A DNA stretch of 12,835 nt from DASVAL01 sp035649575 (GCA_035649575.1 DASRJH010000178.1:1-12835); one strand, 5' to 3'. Shown: positions 7,613 to 12,835, counted from the first letter of the stretch. Notes: generated from the sequence alone by a model not told the origin. Translations and numbers: made by a program.

Positions 7613-7837
7613 TCAAGAGGCCTGCCACTTATGTCTTTGCACGTTTTGCTGGAAGCGGTCGGCATCGGCGCGGCTGAACAGCCGCACACGACCGCCGCAG
7701 GTCACGCAATACGAGTAGTTCACGCTCATGAGGAAGCACACGTACTGCCGGCACTGCTCGCACCACTTCTGTTCATTGTAGAATTCACCGCGGCCGGGCG
7801 GCTGCGGTGCGTGGGGGTCGGGATTGTTCACGAACAC
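7613..7837 (-). CDS. small zinc-ribbon protein
   Basis: 74 residues from a GTG at 7837; another in-frame GTG two codons later is equally possible, and no clear Shine-Dalgarno is seen for either. Two Cys pairs, WCEQC (25-29) and YCVTCGGR (43-50), lie 14 residues apart with an additional Cys34 between. This is the layout of a small zinc ribbon binding one zinc ion. The first 20 residues are Pro/Gly-rich and probably flexible, and the C-terminus is a charged helix (residues 55-70) that ends in HKW. Such lone ribbons usually act in protein or nucleic-acid contacts, but no specific function can be given. I have the impression that similar short ribbons with a 'CGGRVRLF' segment occur in other planctomycetes; this is memory, not a search result. 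It stands alone between two hairpin-rich gaps, so it probably has its own promoter. Confidence 0.72.
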   Translation of the reverse strand: MFVNNPDPHAPQPPGRGEFYNEQKWCEQCRQYVCFLMSVNYSYCVTCGGRVRLFSRADADRFQQNVQRHKWQAS

Positions 7838-7963
7838 CCAGGAAGCAACGGGCAGGCCAGGCGCCGCGTTCGCGCGAGATCGCCGCGAACATGCGATGGC
7901 ACGGCCGCCGGTGGGGGGCCATGCGGGCCGAGGCCCGGGCGGTTGCCGCGAAGCGACGTGTTA

Positions 7964-7994
7964 TTGCGACGGGCCGAGTCGCAACGTTGCGACT
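7964..7994. repeat. palindrome AGTCGCAACGTTGCGACT with an extra half-site
   Basis: Bases 7977-7994 form a perfect 18-bp palindrome. Its half-site TTGCGAC occurs a third time at 7964-7970, in inverted orientation to GTCGCAA at 7978-7984 with a 7-nt spacer. Two alternative pairings are therefore possible. The site lies 127-157 bp upstream of the zinc-ribbon gene; it looks like a binding site for a dimeric regulator or a structured RNA element. Confidence 0.45.
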
Positions 7995-8015
7995 GTTGCA
8001 CCAGCGCGACGCTTG

Positions 8016-8045
8016 TGCCACCGCACGCTCTGCGGGGCGGTGGCA
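8016..8045 (-). terminator. 9-bp hairpin after queG
   Basis: TGCCACCGC (8016-8024) and GCGGTGGCA (8037-8045) pair perfectly around 12 nt; within the loop CCGCA/TGCGG offers a competing smaller stem. It begins 11 nt after the queG stop codon on the minus strand and lacks a T-tract. Confidence 0.5.
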
Positions 8046-8056
8046 GGACTGCGAGA

Positions 8057-9178
8057 TCAACGCGACTGCGCGGCCATGAGCTCGGCGCGAACGCGCGTGT
8101 CCGTTTCCCGTGCGAGTGCTCTGGCCAGGGCCGGGTGTCTGCCGTCGATGCGACCGATGGCCCACGCCACGTGGCCGCGCACGACGGGATCCTCGTCGCC
8201 GAGCGCCGTGAGCAGGGGCCCCAGCGCCTTTTCGTCGCGGCGATTGCCGAGCACGATCGCGGCGTTGCGGCGCAGTCCCGAGCGCGTGGCGCGACGCATC
8301 GCCGTGCCCGTGAACTCGGCTTCGTAGCGCGCTTGGTCCATCACGAGCACGTCGATCAACGTCCAGGTCTGCACGATGCGGTGCGGGCGCAGGTCCGCGG
8401 GCCGTTCGTCGCCGCGCAGACCGAGCCTCGCGCTCTTCCTCGTGAACGGACAGACTTCGAGACAGATGTCGCAGCCGAACAGCCACTCCGCCTGCTTCTC
8501 GCGAAGGGCAGGCGCGATGAAGCCGCGCTGTTCGATCGTCGTGTAGCTGAGACAAATCCTCGCATCGACCTGGAACGGTGCCGTGATCGCGCCGGTCGGG
8601 CAGGCCTGAAGGCACGCGGTGCAGCTGCCGCACGAACCAGTCGCAGGCGGATCGGGGGGCAGGTCTTCGCCGGTCAGCAGTTCCGCGAGTTGCAGGTAGG
8701 GTCCATGGGTCGGTGAGATGACCATCGCACTCTTCGCGAGGAAGCCGATGCCGGCCTGCACCGCGAGGGCGCGCTCGAGTACGGGCACCGCGTCGGTGCC
8801 GCCGTTCATCGATCCGTGTGGCAGTCCCGCGGCCTCGAGCCGGAGCCGGAGTTCGCAGACCCGTTCGCGCAGCCAGCGGTGGTAATCGCGGCCGACGGCG
8901 TAGCGGGCTACTCGCCCGCCGTCGGACAACACACCGGCAGGGCCGCCATAGTCCACGGCCAGACTGATGGCCGAACGGACACCCGCGCGCCACCTGGTCG
9001 GCTCGAGGATGCGGTCCGTGTTCCGCTCGAGATACCGCATCTCTCCGTGCCGGCCCGCTTGCAACCAATCGAGGAAGTGCTTGCCGTGCTCGCCTGGTCC
9101 CGCCGGACCGAAGCGCACCAGATCGAACCCAGCCTCGAGGGCGATCGTCCGGATCGTGTCGGCCGACATGGGCGCCAT
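8057..9178 (-). CDS. queG: epoxyqueuosine reductase
   Basis: 373 residues. The enzyme carries out the last step of queuosine synthesis: reduction of epoxyqueuosine to queuosine in the wobble position of GUN-anticodon tRNAs, using cobalamin and two [4Fe-4S] clusters. The N-terminal cobalamin-binding part has TDAVPVLERA (128-137) with the likely proton-donor Asp129. The ferredoxin part has CGSCTACLQACP (183-194), a lone Cys209 and GCDICLEVCPF (235-245), giving the Cys set for two clusters. Residues about 300-370 form HEAT-like helices (RNAAIVLGN, VRGHVAWAIGR), as in QueG. The usual 'GLGWxGK' segment reads GIGFLAK (143-149). The ATG at 9178 has AGGA 10 nt upstream (9192-9189); an in-frame ATG at 9169 is possible. 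No other queuosine gene is nearby. It is transcribed away from the kinase-like gene. Confidence 0.92.
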   Translation of the reverse strand: MAPMSADTIRTIALEAGFDLVRFGPAGPGEHGKHFLDWLQAGRHGEMRYLERNTDRILEPTRWRAGVRSAISLAVDYGGPAGVLSDGGRVARYAVGRDYHRWLRERVCELRLRLEAAGLPHGSMNGGTDAVPVLERALAVQAGIGFLAKSAMVISPTHGPYLQLAELLTGEDLPPDPPATGSCGSCTACLQACPTGAITAPFQVDARICLSYTTIEQRGFIAPALREKQAEWLFGCDICLEVCPFTRKSARLGLRGDERPADLRPHRIVQTWTLIDVLVMDQARYEAEFTGTAMRRATRSGLRRNAAIVLGNRRDEKALGPLLTALGDEDPVVRGHVAWAIGRIDGRHPALARALARETDTRVRAELMAAQSR

Positions 9179-9233
9179 GATTCGGCGATCCTACCCGCGT
9201 CTGGCAAGGCGCCACGAGTCTCACGACCTCAAG

Positions 9234-9258
9234 GGCATGCACGGATCGTGCCGATGCC
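9234..9258. repeat. inverted repeat in the divergent queG / kinase-like intergenic region
   Basis: GGCAT-GCACG (9234-9243) and CGTGC-CG-ATGCC (9247-9258) form a 10-bp stem with a 2-nt bulge and GAT loop. It sits 56-80 bp from the queG start and 40-64 bp before the ATG at 9298, in the only divergent promoter region of the window, so it is a candidate operator. The 119-bp gap (9179-9297) holds nothing else I can name. Confidence 0.35.
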
Positions 9259-9297
9259 ATGGTGCCGAGCGCGGGGAGACCGAGCACGGGGCACGTC

Positions 9298-10035
9298 ATG
9301 ACCAAGAAAACACTCGCGGTCCAGGACTCGTCGACGAGCAAATACGTACTGCCTGCAGCGCCACGCGTTGTAGGTGAGATCGTGGTCGTGCCGCCGGCGC
9401 GGCTGCCGCTCTCCGAGCTGCGGCGCGGCGGAGAGGTAGCACGTGCGCTCGGGGACTGCTTCCTCACGCACGCGGAATGCCTGCAGCATTTTCTCGCCGA
9501 GATCCGGACCCGTCTCGTGTCGTTGGACAGCGCGCTCGCCGAAGACTCGCGGGCCCAGCTCAGGGGAGCCCTTCACGATGTGCTGAGCGTGCTCGAATGG
9601 TGCGATGCCGTACAGTCGGAACTGCAGCAGGACTGCGGCCGTGCGGCTGCCCGAGCCGAGCCCATCGACGTCGTCGACTTGTGCCGTTTGGTCGCCGCGT
9701 CGTCCGGGCCAGCAGATCTGGTGCAGGTTTCGGGCCAGCTGCCCACGACCTGGTGGGGTGAGGCGCGGACCCTGGCCAAGGCGCTGGAACTCGGGCTCGC
9801 GCTGGTCGCGGAACGGGCAGGCGGCAGCGGCTGCCGTTTCGTCGAAGTGTATGCCGAGGCAACGCATCCGAGAATCCGGATTGCCAGCTCAGGTGATCCC
9901 CAGGAGGAGGTCGATCGCGACGCCGTTCGCCGCTTCCGCCAGGCGGTAGCGCAGGTGGGCGCTCGGGTCCTGCCGGACGCAATTGGCCCCGGTGGCAGTG
10001 GGCTCGTGATCGAGCTGCCGGTGGTGCGCGGCTGA
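9298..10035 (+). CDS. degenerate histidine-kinase-like protein (HisKA/HATPase remnant)
   Basis: 245 residues from the ATG at 9298; an in-frame ATG at 9259 would start inside the inverted repeat and add a non-descript leader. Residues about 57-112 resemble the dimerisation helices of a histidine kinase: HFLAEIRTRLVSL (64-76) is close to the family pattern SHEIRTPLVSL, but the phospho-accepting His is Ala67 and the following Pro is Arg72. A second helix, LRGALHDVLSVLEWCDAV, follows. Residues about 120-245 have the layout of a GHKL ATPase domain: a helix where the N-box would lie (TLAKALELGLALVAERA, 158-174), a strand IRIASSGDP (193-201) in the position of the G1 box, and GPGGSGLVIELP (230-241) in that of the G2 box. 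The N-box Asn residues and the DxGxG are missing. It is therefore probably unable to bind ATP or phosphorylate itself. No membrane segment or sensor domain. It may be a scaffold or a phosphotransferase-like fold. The likeness is inference and unproven. Confidence 0.6.
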   Translation: MTKKTLAVQDSSTSKYVLPAAPRVVGEIVVVPPARLPLSELRRGGEVARALGDCFLTHAECLQHFLAEIRTRLVSLDSALAEDSRAQLRGALHDVLSVLEWCDAVQSELQQDCGRAAARAEPIDVVDLCRLVAASSGPADLVQVSGQLPTTWWGEARTLAKALELGLALVAERAGGSGCRFVEVYAEATHPRIRIASSGDPQEEVDRDAVRRFRQAVAQVGARVLPDAIGPGGSGLVIELPVVRG

Positions 10036-10040
10036 GCGCC

Positions 10041-10053
10041 GGGGGACACCCCC
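10041..10053 (+). terminator. short hairpin after the kinase-like gene
   Basis: GGGGG and CCCCC pair around an ACA loop, starting 5 nt after the stop codon. There is no T-tract. A poor -35/-10 pair (TTACTT 10069-10074, TATGGC 10091-10096, 16-nt spacer) follows and could serve the sigma gene, but it is not convincing. Confidence 0.35.
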
Positions 10054-10102
10054 AGACAAACTGCGCCGTTACTTCCCGCGAGGCACGGGCTATGGCAAGA
10101 TA

Positions 10103-10133
10103 ACCGGCAGTATTGCCGGTCGTGCTGGACCGG
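10103..10133 (+). promoter_or_regulatory. overlapping alternative hairpins in the sigma-factor leader
   Basis: ACCGGCA-GTAT-TGCCGGT (10103-10120) is a perfect 7-bp hairpin. CCGGTC (10116-10121) is shared with a second one, pairing with GACCGG (10128-10133) around GTGCTG. Only one can form at a time. The pair ends 19 nt before the ATG at 10153, over or next to the ribosome-binding region, so it may control translation, or act as a DNA operator. Confidence 0.4.
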
Positions 10134-10152
10134 CGTACCCCCGAACGCTGCC

Positions 10153-11058
10153 ATGTTGCACCCGAACCAGAGCCCGATGGATCGCGCGGTTCTCCGCGGC
10201 CGGTTGCTCGAGTTGTGGGAGCGAACTGGCAACTCGGGACTCGGAGCGTTGTCTCATGGCGCGTTGCCGCGATCCGATGCAGTGCTTGCGACGGAGCAGG
10301 ACTTCTCGGACTGGGTCAGCACGTGCCTCATGGATTGCTACAAGGAGACTGGTGACCCGGCGGTGTTCGCGCTGCTGTTCGAACTGAATCGAGGTTCGTT
10401 CCTGCACGCGATCCAGTCCAACCTGCGTCGCTCGTTCCATCACGTCGATGCGCAGGACGTGCTGCAAGAAGTCTTCCTGAACATCTACCGGTACCCACAC
10501 CGCTTCCACGCCGACAAGGCTGATGCCTTCCGCGGGTGGGGTCATCGCATCGCGCGCAACACGCTGCTCAAGTTCTTGAAGGGTGAGGCTCGCCTCTCGC
10601 GGTTCCACGCGATCGACGAGGATGTCCTGCAACCCGAAGATGTGCGTGGGCGCCGGCCCGATCGCGCAGCAAGTGAGGCCGAGAGTGCTGACGTCGTCAA
10701 TCACGCGTACGTGCTCTACCTGCACCTCTATCTCATCCACTTCGGAAGACTCTCACCGAAGGAGCGGCTCGCCCTCACGATGGTCGAAGTCGAGGACGTG
10801 TCGTATCGCGACGCGGCGGAGGCTCTGGGCATCCGTCTCGAGAACCTCAAGATGGTGATCTTTCGCGGCCGCAGGAAGATCTTCCGTGGCATGGCACGTT
10901 CCCTTGGCGATTTGTCGCTGACCCCGGCAGTTCGGGCGTGGAAGCCGAATCTGCCCGGGAGAATGCCTTCCCGAGGGGACAGCCCCAGATGTCGCATTTT
11001 TTGTCGTTCGCCTGAGGCCGTTCCGATCGCGAGTGACCGGGGTACGGCGGACGCCTAG
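10153..11058 (+). CDS. RNA polymerase sigma factor, ECF-like (sigma-70 family) with an extended C-terminus
   Basis: 301 residues from the ATG at 10153 (an ATG at 10177 is also in frame). Sigma region 2 lies at about 67-143: 'ALLFELNRGSFLHAI', then DAQDVLQEVFLNIYRYPHRF (core-binding helix 2.2) and 'FRGWGHRIARNTLLKFLK' (2.3-2.4, promoter -10 melting). Region 4 lies at about 196-248: RLSPKERLALTMVEVEDVSY, then the helix-turn-helix 'RDAAEALGIRLENLKMVIFRGRRKI' (-35 recognition). No region 1.1 or 3, so group IV. A 45-residue N-terminal part and a 50-residue tail after region 4 exceed the usual 170-200 residues. The tail (from about 257) uses codons rare elsewhere in this window (AGA twice, CGA, ATT, TTT, TGT twice) and is disordered in appearance. 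The gene for a zinc-finger/TPR protein starts 8 bp after its stop, the usual sigma/anti-sigma layout. Confidence 0.85.
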   Translation: MLHPNQSPMDRAVLRGRLLELWERTGNSGLGALSHGALPRSDAVLATEQDFSDWVSTCLMDCYKETGDPAVFALLFELNRGSFLHAIQSNLRRSFHHVDAQDVLQEVFLNIYRYPHRFHADKADAFRGWGHRIARNTLLKFLKGEARLSRFHAIDEDVLQPEDVRGRRPDRAASEAESADVVNHAYVLYLHLYLIHFGRLSPKERLALTMVEVEDVSYRDAAEALGIRLENLKMVIFRGRRKIFRGMARSLGDLSLTPAVRAWKPNLPGRMPSRGDSPRCRIFCRSPEAVPIASDRGTADA

Positions 11059-11066
11059 AGTGGCCA

Positions 11067-12119
11067 ATGGTCCATGCAGAGTCCCTAGCCGAAAGCGGGA
11101 GCGACCCGTGCCTCCAGATCCAGGTGGACCTGTCCGCGATGCTGGATGGCGAATTGGATGCGCCGTCCGTGCGCCGCGTCATGGTGCACTCGGACGTGTG
11201 TCCGTCGTGCCGAGAATTCCTCGACGGCATTCGCAGTCAGGTACGGCTGCACCGCAAGATTGCGGCAGCAGCGATTGCCGAGGATCAAGTGCCGGCAACC
11301 GCCGGTGCCGAGGCTGCTGTGGCGGGCACGGCAGGTCTGCGCCAGCAGCTGACCGGAGACCGGCGCAAGCTGTCCAAGATCCTCTACGAACTCGGTCGGT
11401 GTTTCGTGCTCATGGGGCTCTCTCCGGACTTCTCGAGAGAAGTTGCAAAGGAGCCCATGCCTGTCCCCGACATGGCCATGAAGGGGCGCAACCTGCTCGA
11501 TGAGGTGGCGCGGTCGGGTGCGGGTGCCCGCGGTTCGGAGCTGGGAGCAGAATGGGTCTTGGCAAAAGACCTCTTCGACGGCCAGCTGCGTTCGCCCGAG
11601 GAGAATCTGAGCAAGGGCCAGCGCCTGCTCTCCGAGTGTCTCGCACTGGACGCCGAATGCTACGAAGCGCGCATCTACCTGGGGCTCGTGCACCACGTGC
11701 GTGGCCAGAGGGCGATTGCGCGAAAGCAGTTCCAGATGGTGTTGTCGGCATCGTCCGACCGCCGCGTGCGTGGCTTCGCGTTGCTCAACCTGGGCAACAT
11801 CCACCTCGACGAAGGTGACCTCGACGGCGCCGTAGGCCTGCTCTTGCAACTGGTCGAGTCAGGCGTCGTCCGTGAACAGCCGAGCCTCGGCACAGCGTAT
11901 TTCAATCTCGGTCTGGCTTACGGCATGACCGCGAGGTTCCAGGAATGCCTGGAGTGGTTCCGGCGCATGGAGGCCGAGCTTCCGCACAAGCGCGCTTGGA
12001 TGGCCCGCGAAGTGGGGCGACGGAGCTATTTCCTGCACCTCATCCGCAGCAATCCGCAGGCCCACATTGTCGCCGACGCCTTCCCAGCGTGGTTTGCCAG
12101 CCGTACGGTAGGCGCCTGA
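11067..12119 (+). CDS. zinc-finger anti-sigma-like protein with TPR repeats, no membrane segment
   Basis: 350 residues. The N-terminus has the zf-HC2 (ZAS) anti-sigma pattern: Cys15, then LSAMLDGELD (22-31) and VMVHSDVCPSCREFL (38-52) with His41, Cys45 and Cys48 as H-x3-C-x2-C; together four potential zinc ligands. In this family the domain binds and silences an ECF sigma factor. An Ala-rich linker (65-90) follows, then helical TPR-like units: about 199-229 (YEARIYLGLVHHVRGQ), 233-264 (FALLNLGNIHLDEGDLDGAV) and 274-306 (AYFNLGLAYGMTARFQECL). TPRs bind partner proteins. There is no transmembrane helix, so unlike most anti-sigmas it would be cytoplasmic. The start is the ATG at 11067, 8 bp after the sigma stop, with only a weak GAGTGG before it. 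The two are very probably one operon. Role as anti-sigma is inferred from domain and order. Confidence 0.8.
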   Translation: MVHAESLAESGSDPCLQIQVDLSAMLDGELDAPSVRRVMVHSDVCPSCREFLDGIRSQVRLHRKIAAAAIAEDQVPATAGAEAAVAGTAGLRQQLTGDRRKLSKILYELGRCFVLMGLSPDFSREVAKEPMPVPDMAMKGRNLLDEVARSGAGARGSELGAEWVLAKDLFDGQLRSPEENLSKGQRLLSECLALDAECYEARIYLGLVHHVRGQRAIARKQFQMVLSASSDRRVRGFALLNLGNIHLDEGDLDGAVGLLLQLVESGVVREQPSLGTAYFNLGLAYGMTARFQECLEWFRRMEAELPHKRAWMAREVGRRSYFLHLIRSNPQAHIVADAFPAWFASRTVGA

Positions 12120-12266
12120 TTGGCAACGATGCTGACGATTTGACACTGTGATGACCAGCACCCCGTCTGCCGATAAGCCATGTCCATCGGGGATTGCCCC
12201 TACCGTTCACGAGATTACATGCTAGCATTCGCTGCGCCTCGTCGAGCCATTGGGCTTGCCGCACCC
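12120..12266. other. 147-bp intergenic region before the secreted Gly-rich protein
   Basis: It contains a small GGGG/CCCC hairpin (12189-12200, ATTG loop), 70 nt after the stop of the TPR gene, and a 10-bp palindrome ATGCTAGCAT (12219-12228). The TTGACA at 12140-12145 looks like a -35 box, but no -10 box is found at 16-18 nt. The frame of the following gene is open here, yet this part does not look coding. Confidence 0.35.
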
Positions 12267-12713
12267 ATGAACGTTCTTCTCCGCCTGACGCTCGCAATTG
12301 CACTGGCCGTCTGGATCGCGTGTCCAGTCGTCAATGGCATGGGCGAAGGCGGTGGTGGCGGCGGTGTCTGGGTGCTGCCGCGAGCGATGCAATTCAGCTC
12401 GGCGGTGGGCCCACAGCCTGGCACCGCGCCGCGCTCGACGCTCGCCTTCGCGAACGCGAGCCAGGACATCCGACTTGTCGTTTCCGAAATGAGCACGGGA
12501 GTCGCGACGCTCACCGAAGAGTCCAGCTCGACATCGACGTCGCTCGCGGTCGTAGGCGCGGAGGTCGTGATCCCGTCGGCGCTGCAGCAGGCGTTAGTCA
12601 GTTCGAGCTGCGCGTTGGCGACGATCGTGATCGTGGACGCGCACCAGGTCGGCTACTACATCCAGCTGGTCGTCCAGTCTGGCACTGGCGGCTTCGAGTT
12701 GCGCGTCTTCTAG
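12267..12713 (+). CDS. small secreted protein with a glycine stretch, function unknown
   Basis: 148 residues from the ATG at 12267. This start gives a standard signal peptide (hydrophobic residues 3-18; cleavage near ACPVVNG). Earlier in-frame ATGs at 12180 and 12219 would place 30 or 16 polar or mixed residues before it. The mature protein begins MGEGGGGGGVWVLPRA (24-39), with six Gly in a row. It then continues with Ser/Thr- and Val-rich segments (LTEESSSTSTSLAVVGAEVVIP) that suggest beta strands, and ends in a short beta-type finish, GGFELRVF. There is one Cys in the mature part (SSSCALATIVIV) and no further membrane segment. I do not recognise the family. It stands 147 bp after the sigma/anti-sigma pair on the same strand and could be a target of that sigma factor, or unrelated. 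A hairpin follows the stop after two bases. Confidence 0.65.
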   Translation: MNVLLRLTLAIALAVWIACPVVNGMGEGGGGGGVWVLPRAMQFSSAVGPQPGTAPRSTLAFANASQDIRLVVSEMSTGVATLTEESSSTSTSLAVVGAEVVIPSALQQALVSSSCALATIVIVDAHQVGYYIQLVVQSGTGGFELRVF

Positions 12714-12715
12714 TT

Positions 12716-12739
12716 GGACGTCGCCGCAACGCGGCGTCC
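12716..12739 (+). terminator. hairpin after the secreted Gly-rich protein gene
   Basis: GGACGTCGC (12716-12724) and GCGGCGTCC (12731-12739) pair over 9 bases (one G-T wobble) with a 6-nt loop, two bases after the stop codon. No T-tract follows. The rest of the window (12740-12835) holds a 14-bp palindrome GCCGCCGCGGCGGC (12760-12773) and no gene that I can support. Confidence 0.5.
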
Positions 12740-12835
12740 TCGTACGGAAACAGCCGCGAGCCGCCGCGGCGGCAATGGGAGACCTACCGGCGCAATTGGC
12801 CAGAGCGTCGCAGAGCCAACATGCCGCCGGGGTCG

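Larger units (their letters stand above)
7838..8056. other. 219-bp intergenic region rich in inverted repeats (queG to zinc-ribbon gene)
   Basis: No convincing coding frame is seen. From right to left it holds the queG hairpin (8016-8045), an 18-bp palindrome with a third half-site (7964-7994), a short CGGGCC/GGCCCG inverted repeat (7924-7937) and GTTCGCG/CGCGAAC (7868-7874 / 7884-7890). The last of these would fall 31-53 nt before the zinc-ribbon start, in its likely leader. A promoter for the zinc-ribbon gene is expected here, but I cannot place it. Confidence 0.5.

Noticed and set aside
6002..8716. 904-codon open frame on the plus strand
   Set aside because: It runs antisense through pruA, the zinc-ribbon gene, the repeat-rich gap and part of queG, all strongly recognisable. 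Its product is Arg/Val/Asp/His-rich with no domain, as expected of an antisense frame in GC-rich DNA.
12140..12145. TTGACA as a -35 box for the secreted Gly-rich protein
   Set aside because: No acceptable -10 box at the right spacing; the nearest candidate (GATAAG at 12172) is 26 nt away.
12180..12266. Longer N-terminus of the secreted Gly-rich protein (ATG at 12180 or 12219)
   Set aside because: It would bury the signal peptide behind 30 or 16 additional residues; the ATG at 12267 gives a normal export signal.
1..12835. CRISPR array, tRNA, rRNA, insertion sequence, prophage or defence system
   Set aside because: No regularly spaced repeats, cloverleaf, transposase, integrase, nuclease or toxin gene found on reading both strands; the SF1 helicase has no nuclease or defence partner beside it.

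Overview
The window is a GC-rich bacterial chromosome segment with ten complete genes, one gene fragment at the left edge and short intergenic gaps. The most likely source is a member of the Planctomycetota. The reasons are the C-terminal beta-type domain of the first gene (a 'YGxG...GTG...P...LGNPDW...QWFVWD' pattern that recurs in secreted proteins of that phylum), the signal peptide ending in LPAQ, an ECF sigma factor followed by a zinc-finger/TPR protein, and the many small secreted proteins without a clear family. This assignment rests on recognition, not on a search. I see no rRNA, tRNA, CRISPR array, insertion sequence or phage gene.

Layout. (1) 1-3862, plus strand: the C-terminus of a di-haem cytochrome c peroxidase-like protein, a SAM methyltransferase, a secreted alpha/beta hydrolase and an unrecognised lipoprotein. 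(2) 3869-9178, minus strand: an IGHMBP2/SMUBP2-like SF1 helicase, delta-1-pyrroline-5-carboxylate dehydrogenase (pruA), a small zinc-ribbon protein and epoxyqueuosine reductase (queG). These are housekeeping or metabolic genes that look separately transcribed, because hairpins lie between most of them. (3) 9298-12713, plus strand, divergent from queG: a protein resembling a histidine kinase core but lacking the phospho-accepting His, an ECF sigma factor, a soluble zinc-finger anti-sigma-like protein with TPR repeats, and a small secreted protein with a poly-Gly stretch. This third block is the most interesting part and reads as a possible signalling module. Its joint function is inferred from gene order only.

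At the DNA level, GC-rich hairpins without a T-tract follow the stop codon of most transcription units (649-689, 2628-2645, 5870-5896, 7515-7543, 8016-8045, 10041-10053, 12716-12739). The queG/zinc-ribbon gap also carries an 18-bp perfect palindrome with a third half-site. The sigma-factor leader contains two hairpins that share bases and so exclude each other.

No gene-free stretch exceeds 300 bases. The long open frames antisense to the helicase, pruA, queG and the lipoprotein are by-products of high GC at third codon positions and are not annotated.
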